A DNA stretch of 64,000 bases from Kingdonia uniflora. Taxonomy: Eukaryota; Streptophyta; Magnoliopsida; Ranunculales; Circaeasteraceae. Below the pieces are notes generated by a model. It saw only the letters and a program-made list of their open reading frames with translations, searched no databases and was not told the DNA's origin. The DNA lies in NCBI GenBank assembly GCA_014058105.1, contig JACGCM010002568.1, positions 744,001-808,000 of the forward strand. Direction: 5' to 3'. The translations under genes and the position numbers were made by a program. Positions 9,889-21,571 of this stretch are shown here, piece after piece. Each line of letters starts with the position of its first letter. The first letter of the stretch is position 1.

Positions 9889-11570
9889 GGTCACATCCAT
9901 GCGACCAACAACAAGAATTCAGCTCGACCTTTCAGCTGAACCAGAATAGCTCGCCGAACTACCGGAAAATCGGCATGTCGAAATAGAGAAACTAAATAAA
10001 CTTGACCGTAAGTTAATTCTTGACTGTGAGCTCCGTGATAAAGAGCTTAAAAGCTAGCGTCAAGCTCGTCTGATAGCATTTAAGAGACATGAAGAATATA
10101 TGACAACTATGCAGACCACATTACAAACTTTGCATGATACTCAACAAGCTTCCCTTACCAGTGATTGTGATCAAATGCCAGCGAATTTTAGAGTTTCTGC
10201 ACGAGAACGATTATGACCTCGAGGAGCAACCAACAAAGTTATTTCTAGAAATCTTCAGAATAAACTACAAGCTTCAATTCATTTGGGAAGAGAAGCTCAG
10301 TCTACTATCAGTAGAGGCCTTCAGCTTTCCAAACATCAAGAGGCGGAGCTACAACCTCAACCCAGGAAACCAGTACGTGAACACTTGAGTGAGGGCACCG
10401 ATACACATAATCCTCAACCAGCTCACCAAGTCACTAATACACCACGTCAATACGTCACACAAGAGCACATGGATCAACGCATCAAGGAGTTGATCAAAGC
10501 TCAAGCTCTAGGTACTAAGGAAAATTTCTCAAAGTTGTAAGGTAGTTCGATTGCCAAAGAGTTATTTGATATGGAAGTACCAACAGGTTTCCATACTCCA
10601 AAGATACGTAAATACAATGGTACTGATCCGAAGGAGTACATTCAGCAATTCTGTAATTCACTGGGATTGTACTCAAATCTCAACCATATTCTATGTTGTC
10701 TGTTTGCAATATGTCTATAGAGGGAACTGCTACGGTGGTTACATTCTCCACGTGAATATTCCGTCCTCATATTCGACTAACTACAAAAGATTTTTTTCAA
10801 GACGTATGCTCACAGTAAAGATAAAAAAAAGAATTTATATTCTCTTATTAGTATCAAACAGTCACAAGGAGAGAAGCTCGAGGTCTTTGTAAATAAGTTT
10901 CTAAAGCTCGCACGAAAAGTTGATAATCTTGATCATAAAATAGCTTTTCTTTTTCAAATGCGCTACAACTCGATTACAAAACAAAGGAGCATTTCTTCTT
11001 GAACAAACCAATGACCTTGGAAGACATGATTACCAAGGTCAATCGGTATGTCGACCTAGAAAGAATGATTACCGAAAGGCATAAATCTCCTTAATTTGTC
11101 CTAACCACTAAAGGTCAAACACATAGAACGAAACAGTATATCAAAGGAGGACCAAGATTATTAAAAACTTTCTAAGGAAAACATAGGAAAATCTCAAAAA
11201 GGTAATTTATTATCCAAGTTGGTCCTCCCAAAGATGAATGTCCATATTTCCTCAATTTTTCTCGTGCTGGCAAACGATAAAATCTACTGAGTATCTCAGC
11301 CACTGGAACCGATTAAAGGCAAACCATACTGCATGTACCATAAGGTAAATCATCATGAAGTAGACAACAACTATGTTTTACGGAGGTTGTTGGAATATAT
11401 TTTCAAAGACGGAAGAATGCCCAAGTACATTATCTATCTGGAAGCATACAAGATTGGTAGCAGTAGTCTAGGTCAAAGGTCAAGCCAAGGAAAAATACTT
11501 ATACCATATATACCACAACAGCATGATTGAGATCTATCAGATTAACAACTCTTCTAGATTCAAGTGATGG
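9889..11570 (+). pseudogene. Element B gag
   Basis: ATG at 9889 opens MVTSMRPTTRIQLDLSAEPE; C has the related MVTFRRPVTKI start. Central motifs: QRIKELIKAQALGTK (about 10470-10515), AKELFDMEVPTGFHTPKIRKY (10555-10615), DPKEYIQQFCNSLGLYSN (10625-10680). The knuckle region is near 11310-11370 (CMYHKVNHHEVDNNYVLRRL), with its last Cys replaced by Asn. At least ten stops or frameshifts. Confidence 0.8.
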
Positions 11571-11579
11571 AGATTATCA

Positions 11580-11990
11580 GAGTACTGTTATCTCACCGCT
11601 CAAGATAAAGAAGCTAAACTTCTTCCTGAATTGAGCAATCGCCGACTTGGGATTTTATTCGAGGATTGCGATATCAGTCACGTCAAGTTTCCTCATCATG
11701 ACGTACTAGTTATCATGCTAAAAATGAAGAAATTTATCATGCATGCAATAATGATTGATATTGGTAGCAATATTAAAATTCTCTTTCAGAGTATGATCGA
11801 ACAGATGGGACTGGCTGATCAAGTTGTTCCAAGCGATATCAATATTAGTGGCTTTAATGGCTTAAAGGAAGAACAAGTAGGCAAGATTATCTTACCTATC
11901 ATCCATGGACCTGCCATAATTGACATCGTATTCTACATCATCAACGCCAAATCTTGTTACTTTGGGATTATGGGCCACTGTTAGATCCGC
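11580..11990 (+). pseudogene. Element B aspartic protease
   Basis: FEDCDISHVKFPHHDVLVIML leads into the active-site region MIDIGSNIKILF at about 11750-11790, where the usual DTG has become DIG. ISGFNGLKEEQVGKI and a CYFGIMG flap-like segment follow, with a stop at 11981. Matches the same region in A1, A2, D and E. Confidence 0.75.
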
Positions 11991-12149
11991 AACATGGAAG
12001 CAATCGCTTCCACGTATTATCAAATACTTTGCTTCAAGCACAATGGTGGCATCTACAAAATAAAAGCTGGAAAAAGCTCTCCCAAGCTTACGAAAATACC
12101 TTATCTGCCATTCTCGACACATCTGATAGATATGCTACATAACAATTAA

Positions 12150-13240
12150 AGAAAGCTGGTCACATCGATAACTAGCCCTCTACTGAAGAAACTATAGAGT
12201 GCATAGACATTGATGAACATAAAAGAGGTACTTATATTGGTGCCAAGATGGTCCAACACGACAAGGAAGCCCTCGTTCACTTCTTGCAAATAAATCGAGA
12301 CATTTTTGCTTGGAATTTTAAAGAAATGTCCGTAGTTGATCCAGCCAAGGCATGTCACAGATTGAGCATCAACAACAACGCTACGGCAGTTAAACAGAAA
12401 TAGAGAAGATTATCACCTCATGTTTGAGATGTAGTAAGCAATAAAATCGATAAGTTGATCAATGTGGGATTCATTCGAGAAGCTAAGTACCCAGATTGGA
12501 TCTCCATCATTGTCGCCGTTCTAAAGAAGAATGGGAAAGTTCAAGTTTGAATGGATTTCTCCAATTTTAGCTAACACACTCTGAAGGATAGCATCCCTCT
12601 TCTAATCATTCATTAAAATTTTAATTCTACAATAGGTCACGAATATTTTTTAATGATGGGTACTGCTTCAGGATACAATCAGATACCTCCCTTGGACACC
12701 GATCAGGAAAAGACTACTTTCAACACTAAAAGGGGACTTTACTGTTATAAAGTCATGCCTTTCAGACTGAAGAATGTAGGAGCAACTTATCAGTAGTTAA
12801 TGACAATAATGTTCAAAGCATACTTGGGGAAAATCATTGAAGTCTACATAAATGATCTCCTATACAAAAACTTACAGTCCAAGGATCATATCATAGATCT
12901 CTCTACGATCTTTCACATTCAGTGCTTATACAGGATGCGGCTCAATCCTGATAAATGTCAATTCAAAGTGCACTCAGGAAAGTTCCTCGGCCATCTCATC
13001 ACCAAGAAGGGGATTAAAGCTGACCCAGATCAAATTCGAGCTCTCCTCAATATACCCTCTCCGAAAACAAAGAAAATGTACAAAAACTCGCAAGCAAGAT
13101 TACTGCTATCAATCAATTCATCTCTAAGTCTTTTAATTGATGCCGGTGGCTATTTTTATTACTCTGAGGGTATGACAATTGAGGAAAAATTCATCCCTAC
13201 AATGAGATCAGGTGGACAGAAGAATGCGAGGTAACTTTCT
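12150..13240 (+). pseudogene. Element B reverse transcriptase with two catalytic Asp lost
   Basis: The segment REAKYPDWISIIVAVLKKNG (about 12477-12535) is followed by motif A as MMGTASGYNQIPP, where the usual Asp is Gly. TTFNTKRGLYCYKVMPFRL follows. The catalytic loop is YINDLL (about 12845), Asn for the first Asp of YxDD. The region from 12800 is open to 13234 (MRLNPDKCQFKVHSGKFLGH). Loss of two of the three metal-binding aspartates makes polymerase activity impossible. Confidence 0.85.
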
Positions 13241-13244
13241 AAGA

Positions 13245-13990
13245 ACGCCAAACTAGAGAATGATGAACTGATCATCTATCTTGTAGTTATAAAAAAAATT
13301 ATTCAGCGCGGTCCTCATTCGACTTGAGGGAAAGGTCAAAAAACCTTACTCTGACAGAAACATGATATTCAAAGATCGAGGGACTCCTTCTAACTCTCGT
13401 TTACACTTCACAAAAGCTCAAGTATTACTTCCAAGCTCTTTTAGCTAAAGTTATGACTAACTACCCACTCTGGGAAGTTTGGTCTAAAAAAGAAAAATTA
13501 TAAAGAGTTCAACAATGGTCGGTCAGCTTAAAAGAACATGATATCAAGTTTGAACAACGCCATTCAGAAAGAGGTTAGGCCATTGCTAAATTTCTCATAG
13601 ATTTTCTTGTGGACGATCCCGATTGGGAGGAGCAGAATCCTGACTTAACAAAGAAATCACTGAAGATCCACCTACCAAGCAGTTTGACAAATGAACTAAA
13701 TAGATTACAAGGAAAGGGTAACGGCTTCTTACAGATGGTTCAGCAGGACCTGTAGGGTCAGGGATTAAAATTGTACGGATTACCCGGTCGAAGGGCAAAA
13801 TTAAGAAATTAATTTGCATAGATTTTGAAGCTTTCATCAATGTGATAGAGTACGAAGCATTAACTCATGAACTCGACTTAGTACTCGAGCTTGGTGTTCC
13901 CGTACAATCAGTCTATACTCATCGTCCACCATTACTTAGAATAGTATAATAAAAATGAAAAGATGATCGAATATGCTGCTCTCGTAATTG
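13245..13990 (+). pseudogene. Element B RNase H and archaeal-type RNase H
   Basis: Remnants of the pol RNase H: TKAQVLLPSSFS-type segment near 13410-13440 and the basic AQWSVSLKEHDIKFEQRHSE-type tail near 13520-13570. The second RNase H domain covers about 13720-13990, with a degraded DGSA start and the YNKNEKMIEYAALVIDRMRR segment at 13947-14010. Assigned mainly by alignment to C (37860-38237 and 37389-37740). Confidence 0.65.
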
Positions 13991-13999
13991 ATAGGATGA

Positions 14000-14297
14000 G
14001 GAGATTCATAAAAGAAAATCTCTACTCTGTATGCGCGATCAACACTAGGGGCAATAAAGAGGACGACGATGATTGGAGGAAACCCTTTATCGCCTACCTC
14101 GGTATGTAAAAAATGTATCCAACAAATTAAAAAGAACGCTGACAGTTGATCCAAAAATTGAAGCGTTATATAGTTCAGAATGGTCATTTATATCAACAAT
14201 CAGCGGCAGGGCCTTATCTCAAGTGCCTCTCCAAGAAGAAGGTTGATGAAATACTCAAAGAATTATATGAAGGAACTTGTGGTTCCCAAGCCGCAGG
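14000..14297 (+). pseudogene. Element B integrase part 1, before the G insertion
   Basis: Contains DDDDWRKPFIAYLGM and YLKCLSKKKVDEILKELYEG, then GTCGSQAAG, where the sequence stops at 14297. The reading frame continues at 22388 as RSLANRAI. The five bases GCAGG at 14293-14297 recur as GCATG at 22383-22387. Confidence 0.85.
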
Positions 14298-15085
14298 TGT
14301 AGGGGCCTAGCCTCCTTTAAAGGGGAAGTTGGCCCTTACACCACAGGGTTTATCCTTAATTAAAGGATTCAAGCATATAATCTAAAATGAAAAAAATCAA
14401 TAGACAATATACTTGCGTAAAGGCCCGAATGTGGTACTCTACGACCTCTGATGAGAATTTTTAAGAGAGTTTGTATTGCTGATGAGTAATTGAAGATTCA
14501 AGTACAGGGTTCTACATTGTGGTCAAAGGTAAACTGTAAGAGCTCAGAGGGGAGATCTTCCAACCCCTCCTTGGTTCCCCACCTCTCCTATTTATAGAAT
14601 CATAGGGAGCTAAGTCACCAAGTATGGGTCAAATTACATGAGAACTGTCAGGATATTTTGGAGCAAGTATGGGCGCCGGACATGGCTGTACTGAAAAGGG
14701 TATGGGTGCCGAACATGTCTGATGTGATGGCTGCCTGTCCCGTCATACTTTGACCATGTGCAGCTATGATCGAAGTGTTTCTGCTGCGATGTGTGGAGTC
14801 TGTTCTCGAGGCTTCGAGTAGAATATACTTCGAGTATGCTGCGAGTAGAACACCATGAGTTATCTTCATGTAGGCTTCGAGTAGAAGGCTGCGAGTAGGC
14901 TTCAAGTAGAATTTTGCTAGTAGAAGGCTGCAAGTATGCTTCAAGTAAAATTCTGCAAGTAAAAGGCTGCGAGTAAGCTTTGAGTAGAATTCTGCGAGTA
15001 GAAAGCTACGAGTAGGCTTCGAGTAGAAGGTTGCGTGCAGGCCTTAAGTAGGCTTCAAGTAGAAGGCTGCGAGTTGGCTACTACA
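14298..15085 (-). repeat. G LTR1 (788 bp), 3' LTR of the deleted element
   Basis: Plus strand TGTAGGGGCC...GGCTACTACA. The U3 end (14860-15085) is made of GAGTAGGCTTC and GAGTAGAATTCTGC type repeats. Its TAGCCTCCTTTAA start differs from the AACTTC/AACATC starts of the other six. Confidence 0.9.
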
Positions 15086-15430
15086 TTCGCCCCTTCTCAG
15101 CGAAGGTCTCGAAAATGGTTGTAGAGGCCTTCACTGAGAAAACTGCTTGGCGTTAGAAGTTGAGCGGTTTGACTGTTGGTTTTTTTTTTTTGGAGGTAAT
15201 TAAAGGGGGTAATAAAAAAATGTTGGTGGGGGGTTATTCAGATGAGAGGTCCATATCGTGGCCACCATTTGTTTTTGCTGGAATCATTTGCGGAAGAGAT
15301 GGTGGAGCAGGAGCTGTCGAGGCTAGGAGCGAGGAAAAGCGTCCTGATGATAAATTGGGGATTCTTGCTGGTTTGTTTGAGTGTTTAGATGGATATAGAA
15401 TGGTATTGGTATTTTCTGCTTGAATTATTC
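15086..15430. other. Internal remnant of G next to its 3' LTR
   Basis: 345 bp with a 12-T run (15180-15191) and an AT-rich leader. A plus-strand open stretch at 15160-15423 holds a GVYSDERSISWPP-like start and EARSEEKRPDDK. It occupies the place where the antisense gene lies in D and C, but I see no clear similarity to those. Function not recognised. Confidence 0.4.
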
Positions 15431-17190
15431 GTCTAAAATTGGTGAAGTATCTGACCTTTCGAAGTAGAAGTCTGAACTTGGTGAAGCGAAAATTGTGATC
15501 TGTCAATGTCAAAGTCTAAGCTATCGAAGTCGAAGTCTGAGTTGCAATGTTGAAGTCTGAGCTTGGTGAAGTAGAAGTCTGTGTTGTTTGAGGTAGATGT
15601 CTGATCTGCTGAAGTAGAAATCCAAACTGTTGAAGTAGTAGTCTGAACTGTCGAGGTGGAAGGTTAATCTGTCGAGGTAAAAGGTTGATCTGTCGAGGTA
15701 TAAGGCTGATCTATTAAGGAAAAAGGTTGATCTGTCGAAGGTAGAACTCTTAACTATCAAAGTATAAGTCTGAACTGTCGAAGGTAAAAGTCTTAACTGT
15801 CGAGGTAAAAGTCTAAACTGTTAAAGTAGAAGTCTGAACTGAAGTAGAAGTTTGAACTGTGGAGGTAAAAGTCTGATCTGTTAAAGTAGAAATCTGATTT
15901 GTTGAAGTAGAAGTCCGAACTGCTAAAGTAGAAGTTTGAACTATCGAGGTAGAAGCCTGAACTATTGAAGTAGAAGTTCGAACTGCTGGTACAGAAGTCT
16001 GAACTATCGAGGTAGAAGACTAATCTGTTGAGGTAGGAGGTTGATCTGTCGAGGTAGAAGGCTGATCTATTGAGGCAGATGGTTGATCTATCGAAGGTAG
16101 ATGTCTTAACTATCAAAGTATAGGTCTGAACTGTCGAGGTAGAAGTCTAAACTGTTGTAGTTGAAGCCTGAACCGAAGTTAAAGTCTCCACTGTCGTGGT
16201 AGAAGTTTGATCTGCTGAAGTAAAAGTCTGATCTGTTGAAGTAGAAGTCTGAACTGTTGAAGTAGAAGTCTGAACTGTCGAGGAAGAAGTCTAAACTATT
16301 GATATTAATGTCTGAACTGTTGAAGTAGAAGTCTGAACTGTCGAGGTGGAAGGTTAATCTATCGAGGCAAATGGTTGATCTATCATGGTAGAAGGCTGAT
16401 CTGTTGGGGTAGAAGACTGATCTGTCAAAGGTAGAAGTCTGAACTGTCGAGGTAGAAGTCTGAACTATTGAAGAAGAAGTCAAAACTATTAAAGTAAAAT
16501 TCTGAACTGTCGAGGTGGAAGTCTAACCTGTTAAAGTAGAAGTCAGATCTGTTGAAGTGAAAGTCTAAACTGTTGAAGTAGAAGTCCGAACTGTTGAAGT
16601 AGAAGTCTGAACTAAAGTAGAAGTCTGAACTATTAAGGTAGAAGTCTAATCTGCTGAAGTAGAAGTCTGATCTTTGTGAAGTAAAAATTGTGATCGGTCA
16701 AAGTTGTCGAAGGTAGAAGTCTGAATTTTGTGAAGTAAAAATTATGATTGGTCGAAGCTCTCGAAGGTAGAAGTATGAATATTGTGAAGTGAAAATTATT
16801 ATCGGTCGAAGCTTTCGAAGGTTAAATTCTGATCTGAAGTAGAAGTTTTAATTTTGTAAAGTGAAAATTGTGATCGGTCAAAGCTGTCGAAGGTAAAAGC
16901 GTGATGTGTCGAAGTAGAAGTCTGAACTGTTGAAGTAAAAGTTTTATCTGTTTGAGTAGGCTTTGATACCTTCGACTAGGCTACGAGTAGAAGTCTGATC
17001 TGTTTAAAGTAAAAGTTTGATCTGTTTAGGTAGGCTTCGATTCCATCGAGTAGGCTTCGAAGTAGAAGTTTAATCGGCTTAAAGTAAAAGTTTGATCTGC
17101 TTGAGTAGGCTTTGATACCTTCGAGTGGGCTCCGAGTAGAAGTCTGATCTATTTAAAGTAAAAGTTTGATCTGTTGAAGTTAAAAGGTGG
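15431..17190. repeat. 21-bp minisatellite, roughly 80 copies, with higher-order structure
   Basis: Consensus plus-strand unit GTCTGAACTGTTGAAGTAGAA, with variants such as CGAGGTAGAAG and GGCTGATCTGT. Longer segments recur: a variant with GATCTGTCGAAGGTAGA is at 15728, 16084 and 16418, spacing 356 and 334 bp, about 16-17 units. The last 400 bp are more diverged. Because 21 is a multiple of three, frames stay open on the minus strand, producing Ser/Asp/Phe/Tyr-rich peptides that I regard as artefacts. Confidence 0.9.
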
Positions 17191-17194
17191 GTGT

Positions 17195-17690
17195 TTGAAA
17201 AAACTTTGAGGTCGCCCGCATGTATCAGTCGGGCCAAGGGTGACATGACACTTAGAGGAAACCACGAAATTCACTGGACTTCGACGGCTTTGTGAGCCTT
17301 ATCAAAGCATTATCGAGTTCGCCCCCAATGTATCCTCGAGGGTCCGGTCATCTGAATATTGACCTTCCTTGCCCCTCGAGTTTGCTCGAAATTGAGAGTT
17401 TGAAAATTTCAAGGTCCCCCCCCCAAGTATCAGTCGGGGCGAGGGGGGACATGATACCCAGGGTAATCCATGAAATCAACTAGACTCCGAAGGCCTAAGC
17501 CGTAGCGAAGCATAACTGTTCTCCCCCAATACATCCCCGAGGGTCCGGTAATTCAAATATTGACCTTCCTTGCTCCTCGAGTTTGCTCAAAATTGGAGGT
17601 TTGAAAATTTCAAGGTTGCCCCTAAGAATCAGTCGGGGCAAGGGTGGACATGATACCCAGGGTAAACCAAAAAATTTATTGATAAAAGGA
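17195..17690. repeat. About 200-bp tandem repeat of family III (G copy)
   Basis: Three imperfect units, marked by TGAAAATTTCAAGG at 17401 and 17602 and a diverged copy near 17193. Each holds an AGTATCAGTCGGGGCGAGG-like box and an ACATGATACCCAGGGTAA-like box. The same repeat occurs in D at 23640-24125, between pol and the antisense gene. Confidence 0.85.
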
Positions 17691-17815
17691 GATGAAGTAG
17701 GGGTGGAAAACTGTGTATTGATTATTCTGTGCTGGGAAAGCAAGGATATTTGGACGGCCACTCCATCGTCGGAGTTGCCGGCATGGATAAAGCTGGAACG
17801 GAGGATGGATGACAT
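17691..17815 (-). pseudogene. G gag stub, about 42 codons
   Basis: ATG (minus, 17815) gives MSSILRSSFIHAGNSDDGVA, matching the gag start of D (MAPNLHFTSTHTGNFTDGVA) and F (MAPTRRSNLTQAGHSIDGVA). It fuses near 17690 to the 3' repeat, so nearly all of gag and pol is deleted. The degraded PBS with GTCTATACTTC lies at 17881-17898. Confidence 0.75.
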
Positions 17816-17880
17816 TGTGGATAATCTGTTGAAGTTAAAAACCAAAGTAGGGGAAGAGGAGAAGGAGACTGGTAGGGTGG

Positions 17881-17898
17881 GAAGTATAGACGATAGCA
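17881..17898 (-). promoter_or_regulatory. G native primer-binding site
   Basis: Minus-strand TGCTATCGTCTATACTTC. Positions 15-18 read CTTC as in D and F, unlike the GGAA-type ends of the tandem spacers. Confidence 0.65.
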
Positions 17899-17900
17899 AA

Positions 17901-18611
17901 TGTAGGGACCTAACTTCTTTAAGAGGGGAAGTTGGCTCTTGCACCACGGGGTTTATCCTTAATCGGAGGATTCAAGCATATAATCTAGAATGCTTAAAAT
18001 TAATAGACAATATACTTGCGTAGAGGCCCGAATATGGTGCTCTACGACCTCTAATGAGCATATTTAAGAAAGTTTGAATTACTGATGAGTAATTGATGAT
18101 TCAAGTATTGGGTTCAACATTGTGGTCGAAGGTAAACTGTAAGAGCTAAGAGGAGAGATCTTCTAACCCCTCCTTGGTTCCCCACCTATCCTATATATAG
18201 AATCATAGGGAGCTAGGTTACCAAGTATGGGTAAGATTACATGAGTACTGTCATGATATTCTGGAGCAAGTATGGGCACCAAACATGTCTTTATTGACAA
18301 GGGTATGGGCGCCGAACATGTGAGGGCATGTGCAGCTATGTTCGAAGTATTTCTGCTACGATGTATGAACTCTATTCTAGAGGCTTCGTGTATAATATAC
18401 TTCGAGAAGGGCTTCGAGTAAATGGTTGCGAGTTGGCTTCGAGTACGCTTAGATTAGAATTTAGGGAACAGAAGGCTACGAGGAGGCTTCAAGTAGAATT
18501 CTATGAGTAAAAGGCTGCGAGTAGGCCTCGAGTAGAATTTTGCGAGTAAATGGCTGCGAATAGGCCTCGAGTAGAATTCTGCGTGTTTAAGGCTTCGAGT
18601 AGGCTACTACA
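17901..18611 (-). repeat. G LTR2 (711 bp), 5' LTR of the deleted element
   Basis: Starts TGTAGGGACCTAACTTC and ends GGCTACTACA. TATATAG-type TATA box near 18193. Followed by spacer TTCCCACAGACGGTGGCAAA (18612-18631). Confidence 0.9.
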
Positions 18612-18631
18612 TTCCCACAGACGGTGGCAAA
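18612..18631 (-). promoter_or_regulatory. Inter-LTR spacer 1: TT plus PBS
   Basis: Minus strand TT then TGCCACCGTCTGTGGGAA, abutting the TG of the neighbouring LTR. Confidence 0.85.
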
Positions 18632-19318
18632 TGAAGGGGCCTAACATCTTTTAGAGGGGAAGTTGGCTATTACACCCTAGGGTTTATCCTTAATTAAAGG
18701 ATTTAAGCATATAATCTAGAATACCGAAAATCAATAGACAATATACTTGCGTAGAGGCCCAAATGTGGCACTCTATGACCTCTGATGAGGATTTTTAAGA
18801 GAGTTTCAATTACTGATGAGTAATTGATGATTCTAGTATTGGGATCTACATTGTGTTTGAAGGTAAACTTTAAGAGCTCTGAGGGGAGTTCTTCCAAACC
18901 CTCCTTGGTTCCCCACCTCTCCTATTTATAGAATCATAGGGAGCTGAGTCACAAAATATGGGTTATATTACATGAGTACTGTCAGGATATTCTGAAACAA
19001 GTATGGGCACCGGATATGTCTGTACTGAAAAGGGAATGGACGCCAAACATTTCTGATGTGATGGCTGCCTGTCCCATCATATTCGACCATGTAGAGCTAT
19101 GGTCGAAGTATTTCTGCTATGATGTGTGGAGTCTATTCTTGAGTCTTCGGGTAGAATATATTTTGATAAGGCTAGGAGTAGAATCCTATGATTTGGCATC
19201 ATGTAGGCTTCGAGTAAAAGTCTGCGAATGGGCTTCGAGTAGAATTCTGCGACCAGAATGCTGCGAGTAGGCTTCGAGTAGAATTCTACGAGTAGAAGGC
19301 TCCGAGTAGGCTACTACA
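18632..19318 (-). repeat. G LTR3 (687 bp)
   Basis: Starts TGAAGGGGCCTAACATC (TGT mutated to TGA), ends GGCTACTACA. Shares TCCAAACCCTCC and GTCACAAA-type variants with LTR5. Confidence 0.9.
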
Positions 19319-19338
19319 TTCCCATAGACGGCGCCAAA
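19319..19338 (-). promoter_or_regulatory. Inter-LTR spacer 2: TT plus PBS
   Basis: Minus strand TT then TGGCGCCGTCTATGGGAA. Confidence 0.85.
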
Positions 19339-20133
19339 TGTAGGGACCTAACTTCTTTTAGAGGGGAAGTTGGCTCTTACACCATGGGGTTTATCCTTAA
19401 CCGGAGGACTAAAGCATATAATCTAGAATGCAAAATATCCATTGACAATATACTTGCGTTGAGGCCCGAATGTGGTGCTATAGGACCTATGATGTGGATT
19501 TTTAAGAGAGTTTATATTACTGATGAGGAATTAAAGTTTCAAGTACTGGGCTCTACATTGTGGTCGAAGGTAAACTGTAATAGCTCAGAAGGGGAGATCT
19601 TCCAACCCCATCTTGGTTCCCCACCTCTTCTATTTAGAGAATCATAGGGAGCTGAGTCACCAAGTATGGGTCAGATTACATGAGTACTAGCAGTATATTT
19701 TGGAGCTAGTATAGGCACCGAACATATCTGTACTAAAATGGGTATGGGCGCCAAAAATGTCTAATGTGTTGGCTGCCTGTCCCGTCATACTTTAACCATG
19801 TGCTGCTATGGCCAAAGTGATTCTGCTATGATGTGTGGAGTTTGTTCTTGAGGCTTCGAGTAGAATATTTTTCAAGTAGGCTGCGTGAAGAAAGCTGCGA
19901 GTTAACTTAGAGTAGGCTCCGAGTAGAAGGCTTCATGTAGAAGGCTTCAAGTAGAAGGCTACGAGTTGGCTTCAAGTAGAATTCAATGTGTAGAAGTCTG
20001 CGAGCAGGCTTCGAGTAGAATTTTGTGAGTGGAAGGCTGCGAGTAGGTCTCGGGTTGAATTCAGCGAGTAGAATGCGATGAGTAGGCTTCGAGTAGAATT
20101 CTGCGAGTAGATGGCTCTGAGTAGGCTACTTCA
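19339..20133 (-). repeat. G LTR4 (795 bp)
   Basis: Starts TGTAGGGACCTAACTTC, ends GGCTACTTCA. Shares a GGACTAAA variant with LTR6. Longest of the seven because of extra U3 minisatellite units. Confidence 0.9.
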
Positions 20134-20153
20134 TTCCCACAGACGGTACCAAA
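20134..20153 (-). promoter_or_regulatory. Inter-LTR spacer 3: TT plus PBS
   Basis: Minus strand TT then TGGTACCGTCTGTGGGAA. Confidence 0.85.
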
Positions 20154-20840
20154 TGTAGGGGCCTAACATCATTTAGAGGGGATGTTGGCTCTTTAACCTT
20201 TGGGTTTATCCTTAATCGGATGATTCAAGCATATAATCCAACATGCAGAAAATCAATAGACAATATACTTGTGTAGAGGCCCAAATGTGGCGCTCTACGA
20301 CCTCAGATTAAAATTTTAAAGAAAGTTTGTATTACTGATAAGTAATTGAAGATTCAAGTACTGGGTTCTACATTGTGGTCAAAGGTAAATTTTATGAGCT
20401 CAGAGGGGAGATCTTCCAAACCCTCCTTGGTTTCCCACCTCTTTTATTTATAGAATGATAGGGAGCTGAGTCACAAAGTATGTGCTAGATTACATGAGTA
20501 CTGTCAGGATATTCTGGAGCAAGTATGGGCGCCGGACATGTCTATACTGAAAAGGGTATGGGCGTCAAACATGTCTCATCTAATGGCAGCCTGTCCCGTC
20601 ATATTCGACCATATGCAGCTATGGCCGAAGTGTTTCTGCTATGATGTGTGGAGTCTAATCTCAAGGCTTCGGGTAGAATATGATTCGCGAAGGCTGCGAG
20701 AAAAATCTTGCGAGTTGGCTTCGAGTAGGCTTCCAGTTGTTGGCTGCGAGTAGGATTCGAGTAGAATTCTGTGAGTTAAAGGCTGCGAGTAGGCTTCAAG
20801 TTGAATTAGGTGAGTAGAAGGCTGCGAGTAGGCTACTGCA
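20154..20840 (-). repeat. G LTR5 (687 bp)
   Basis: Starts TGTAGGGGCCTAACATC, ends GGCTACTGCA. Same length as LTR3 and sharing its diagnostic variants. Confidence 0.9.
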
Positions 20841-20860
20841 TTCACGCAGACGGCACAAAA
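20841..20860 (-). promoter_or_regulatory. Inter-LTR spacer 4: TT plus PBS (diverged)
   Basis: Minus strand TT then TTGTGCCGTCTGCGTGAA; point changes, same length. Confidence 0.8.
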
Positions 20861-21571
20861 TTTAAGGGCCTAACTTCTTTTAGAGGGGAAGTTGGCTCTT
20901 ATACCATGGGGTTTATCCTTAATCGGAGGACTAAAACTTATAATTTAGAATGCAGAAAATCTATAGACATTATACTTGCGTAGAGGACCGAATGTGGCAC
21001 TCTACGACCTCTGATGAGAATTTTTAGGACAATTTGTATTACTGATGAGTAATTGAAGATTTAAGTACTGGGTTCTACATTGTGGTCGATGGTAAACTGT
21101 AAGAGGTCAGAGGGGAGATATTCCTTCCCTTCCTTGGTTCCCCACCTCTCATATTTATAGAATCATAGGTAGCTAAGTCACCAAGTATGGGTCAGATTAT
21201 ATTAGTACTGCCATGATATTTTAGAGTAAGTATGGGCGTCAAACATGTATGTACTGTAAAGGGTATGGTCGCCGAACATGTCTAATGTGATGGCTGCTTG
21301 TCCCGTCATACTTCGACCATGTACAGCTATGGTCAAAGTATTTCTGCTGCGATATGTGAAGTCTGCTCTCAAGGCTTCGAGTAGAATTTGCTTCGAGTAT
21401 GGCTGCGACTTGGCTTCAAGTAGGCTTCGAGTTGAAAGCTGCGTGTAGGCTTCGAGTAGAATTCTACGAGTAGAAGGCTACGAGTAGGCTTCGAGTAGGC
21501 CTCGTGTATAATTCTGCGAGTAAAAGGCTGCGAGTAGGCCTCGAGTAGAAGGCTGCGAGTAGGCTACAACA
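20861..21571 (-). repeat. G LTR6 (711 bp)
   Basis: Starts TTTAAGGGCCTAACTTC (terminal TG lost by mutation), ends GGCTACAACA. Same length as LTR2. Confidence 0.9.

Noticed and set aside
15521..16483. Minus-strand open frames giving Ser/Asp/Phe/Tyr-rich peptides (79, 107 and 125 codons)
   Set aside because: They arise because the 21-bp repeat is a multiple of three and the repeat lacks stops in that frame. No start context, no domain, no conservation.
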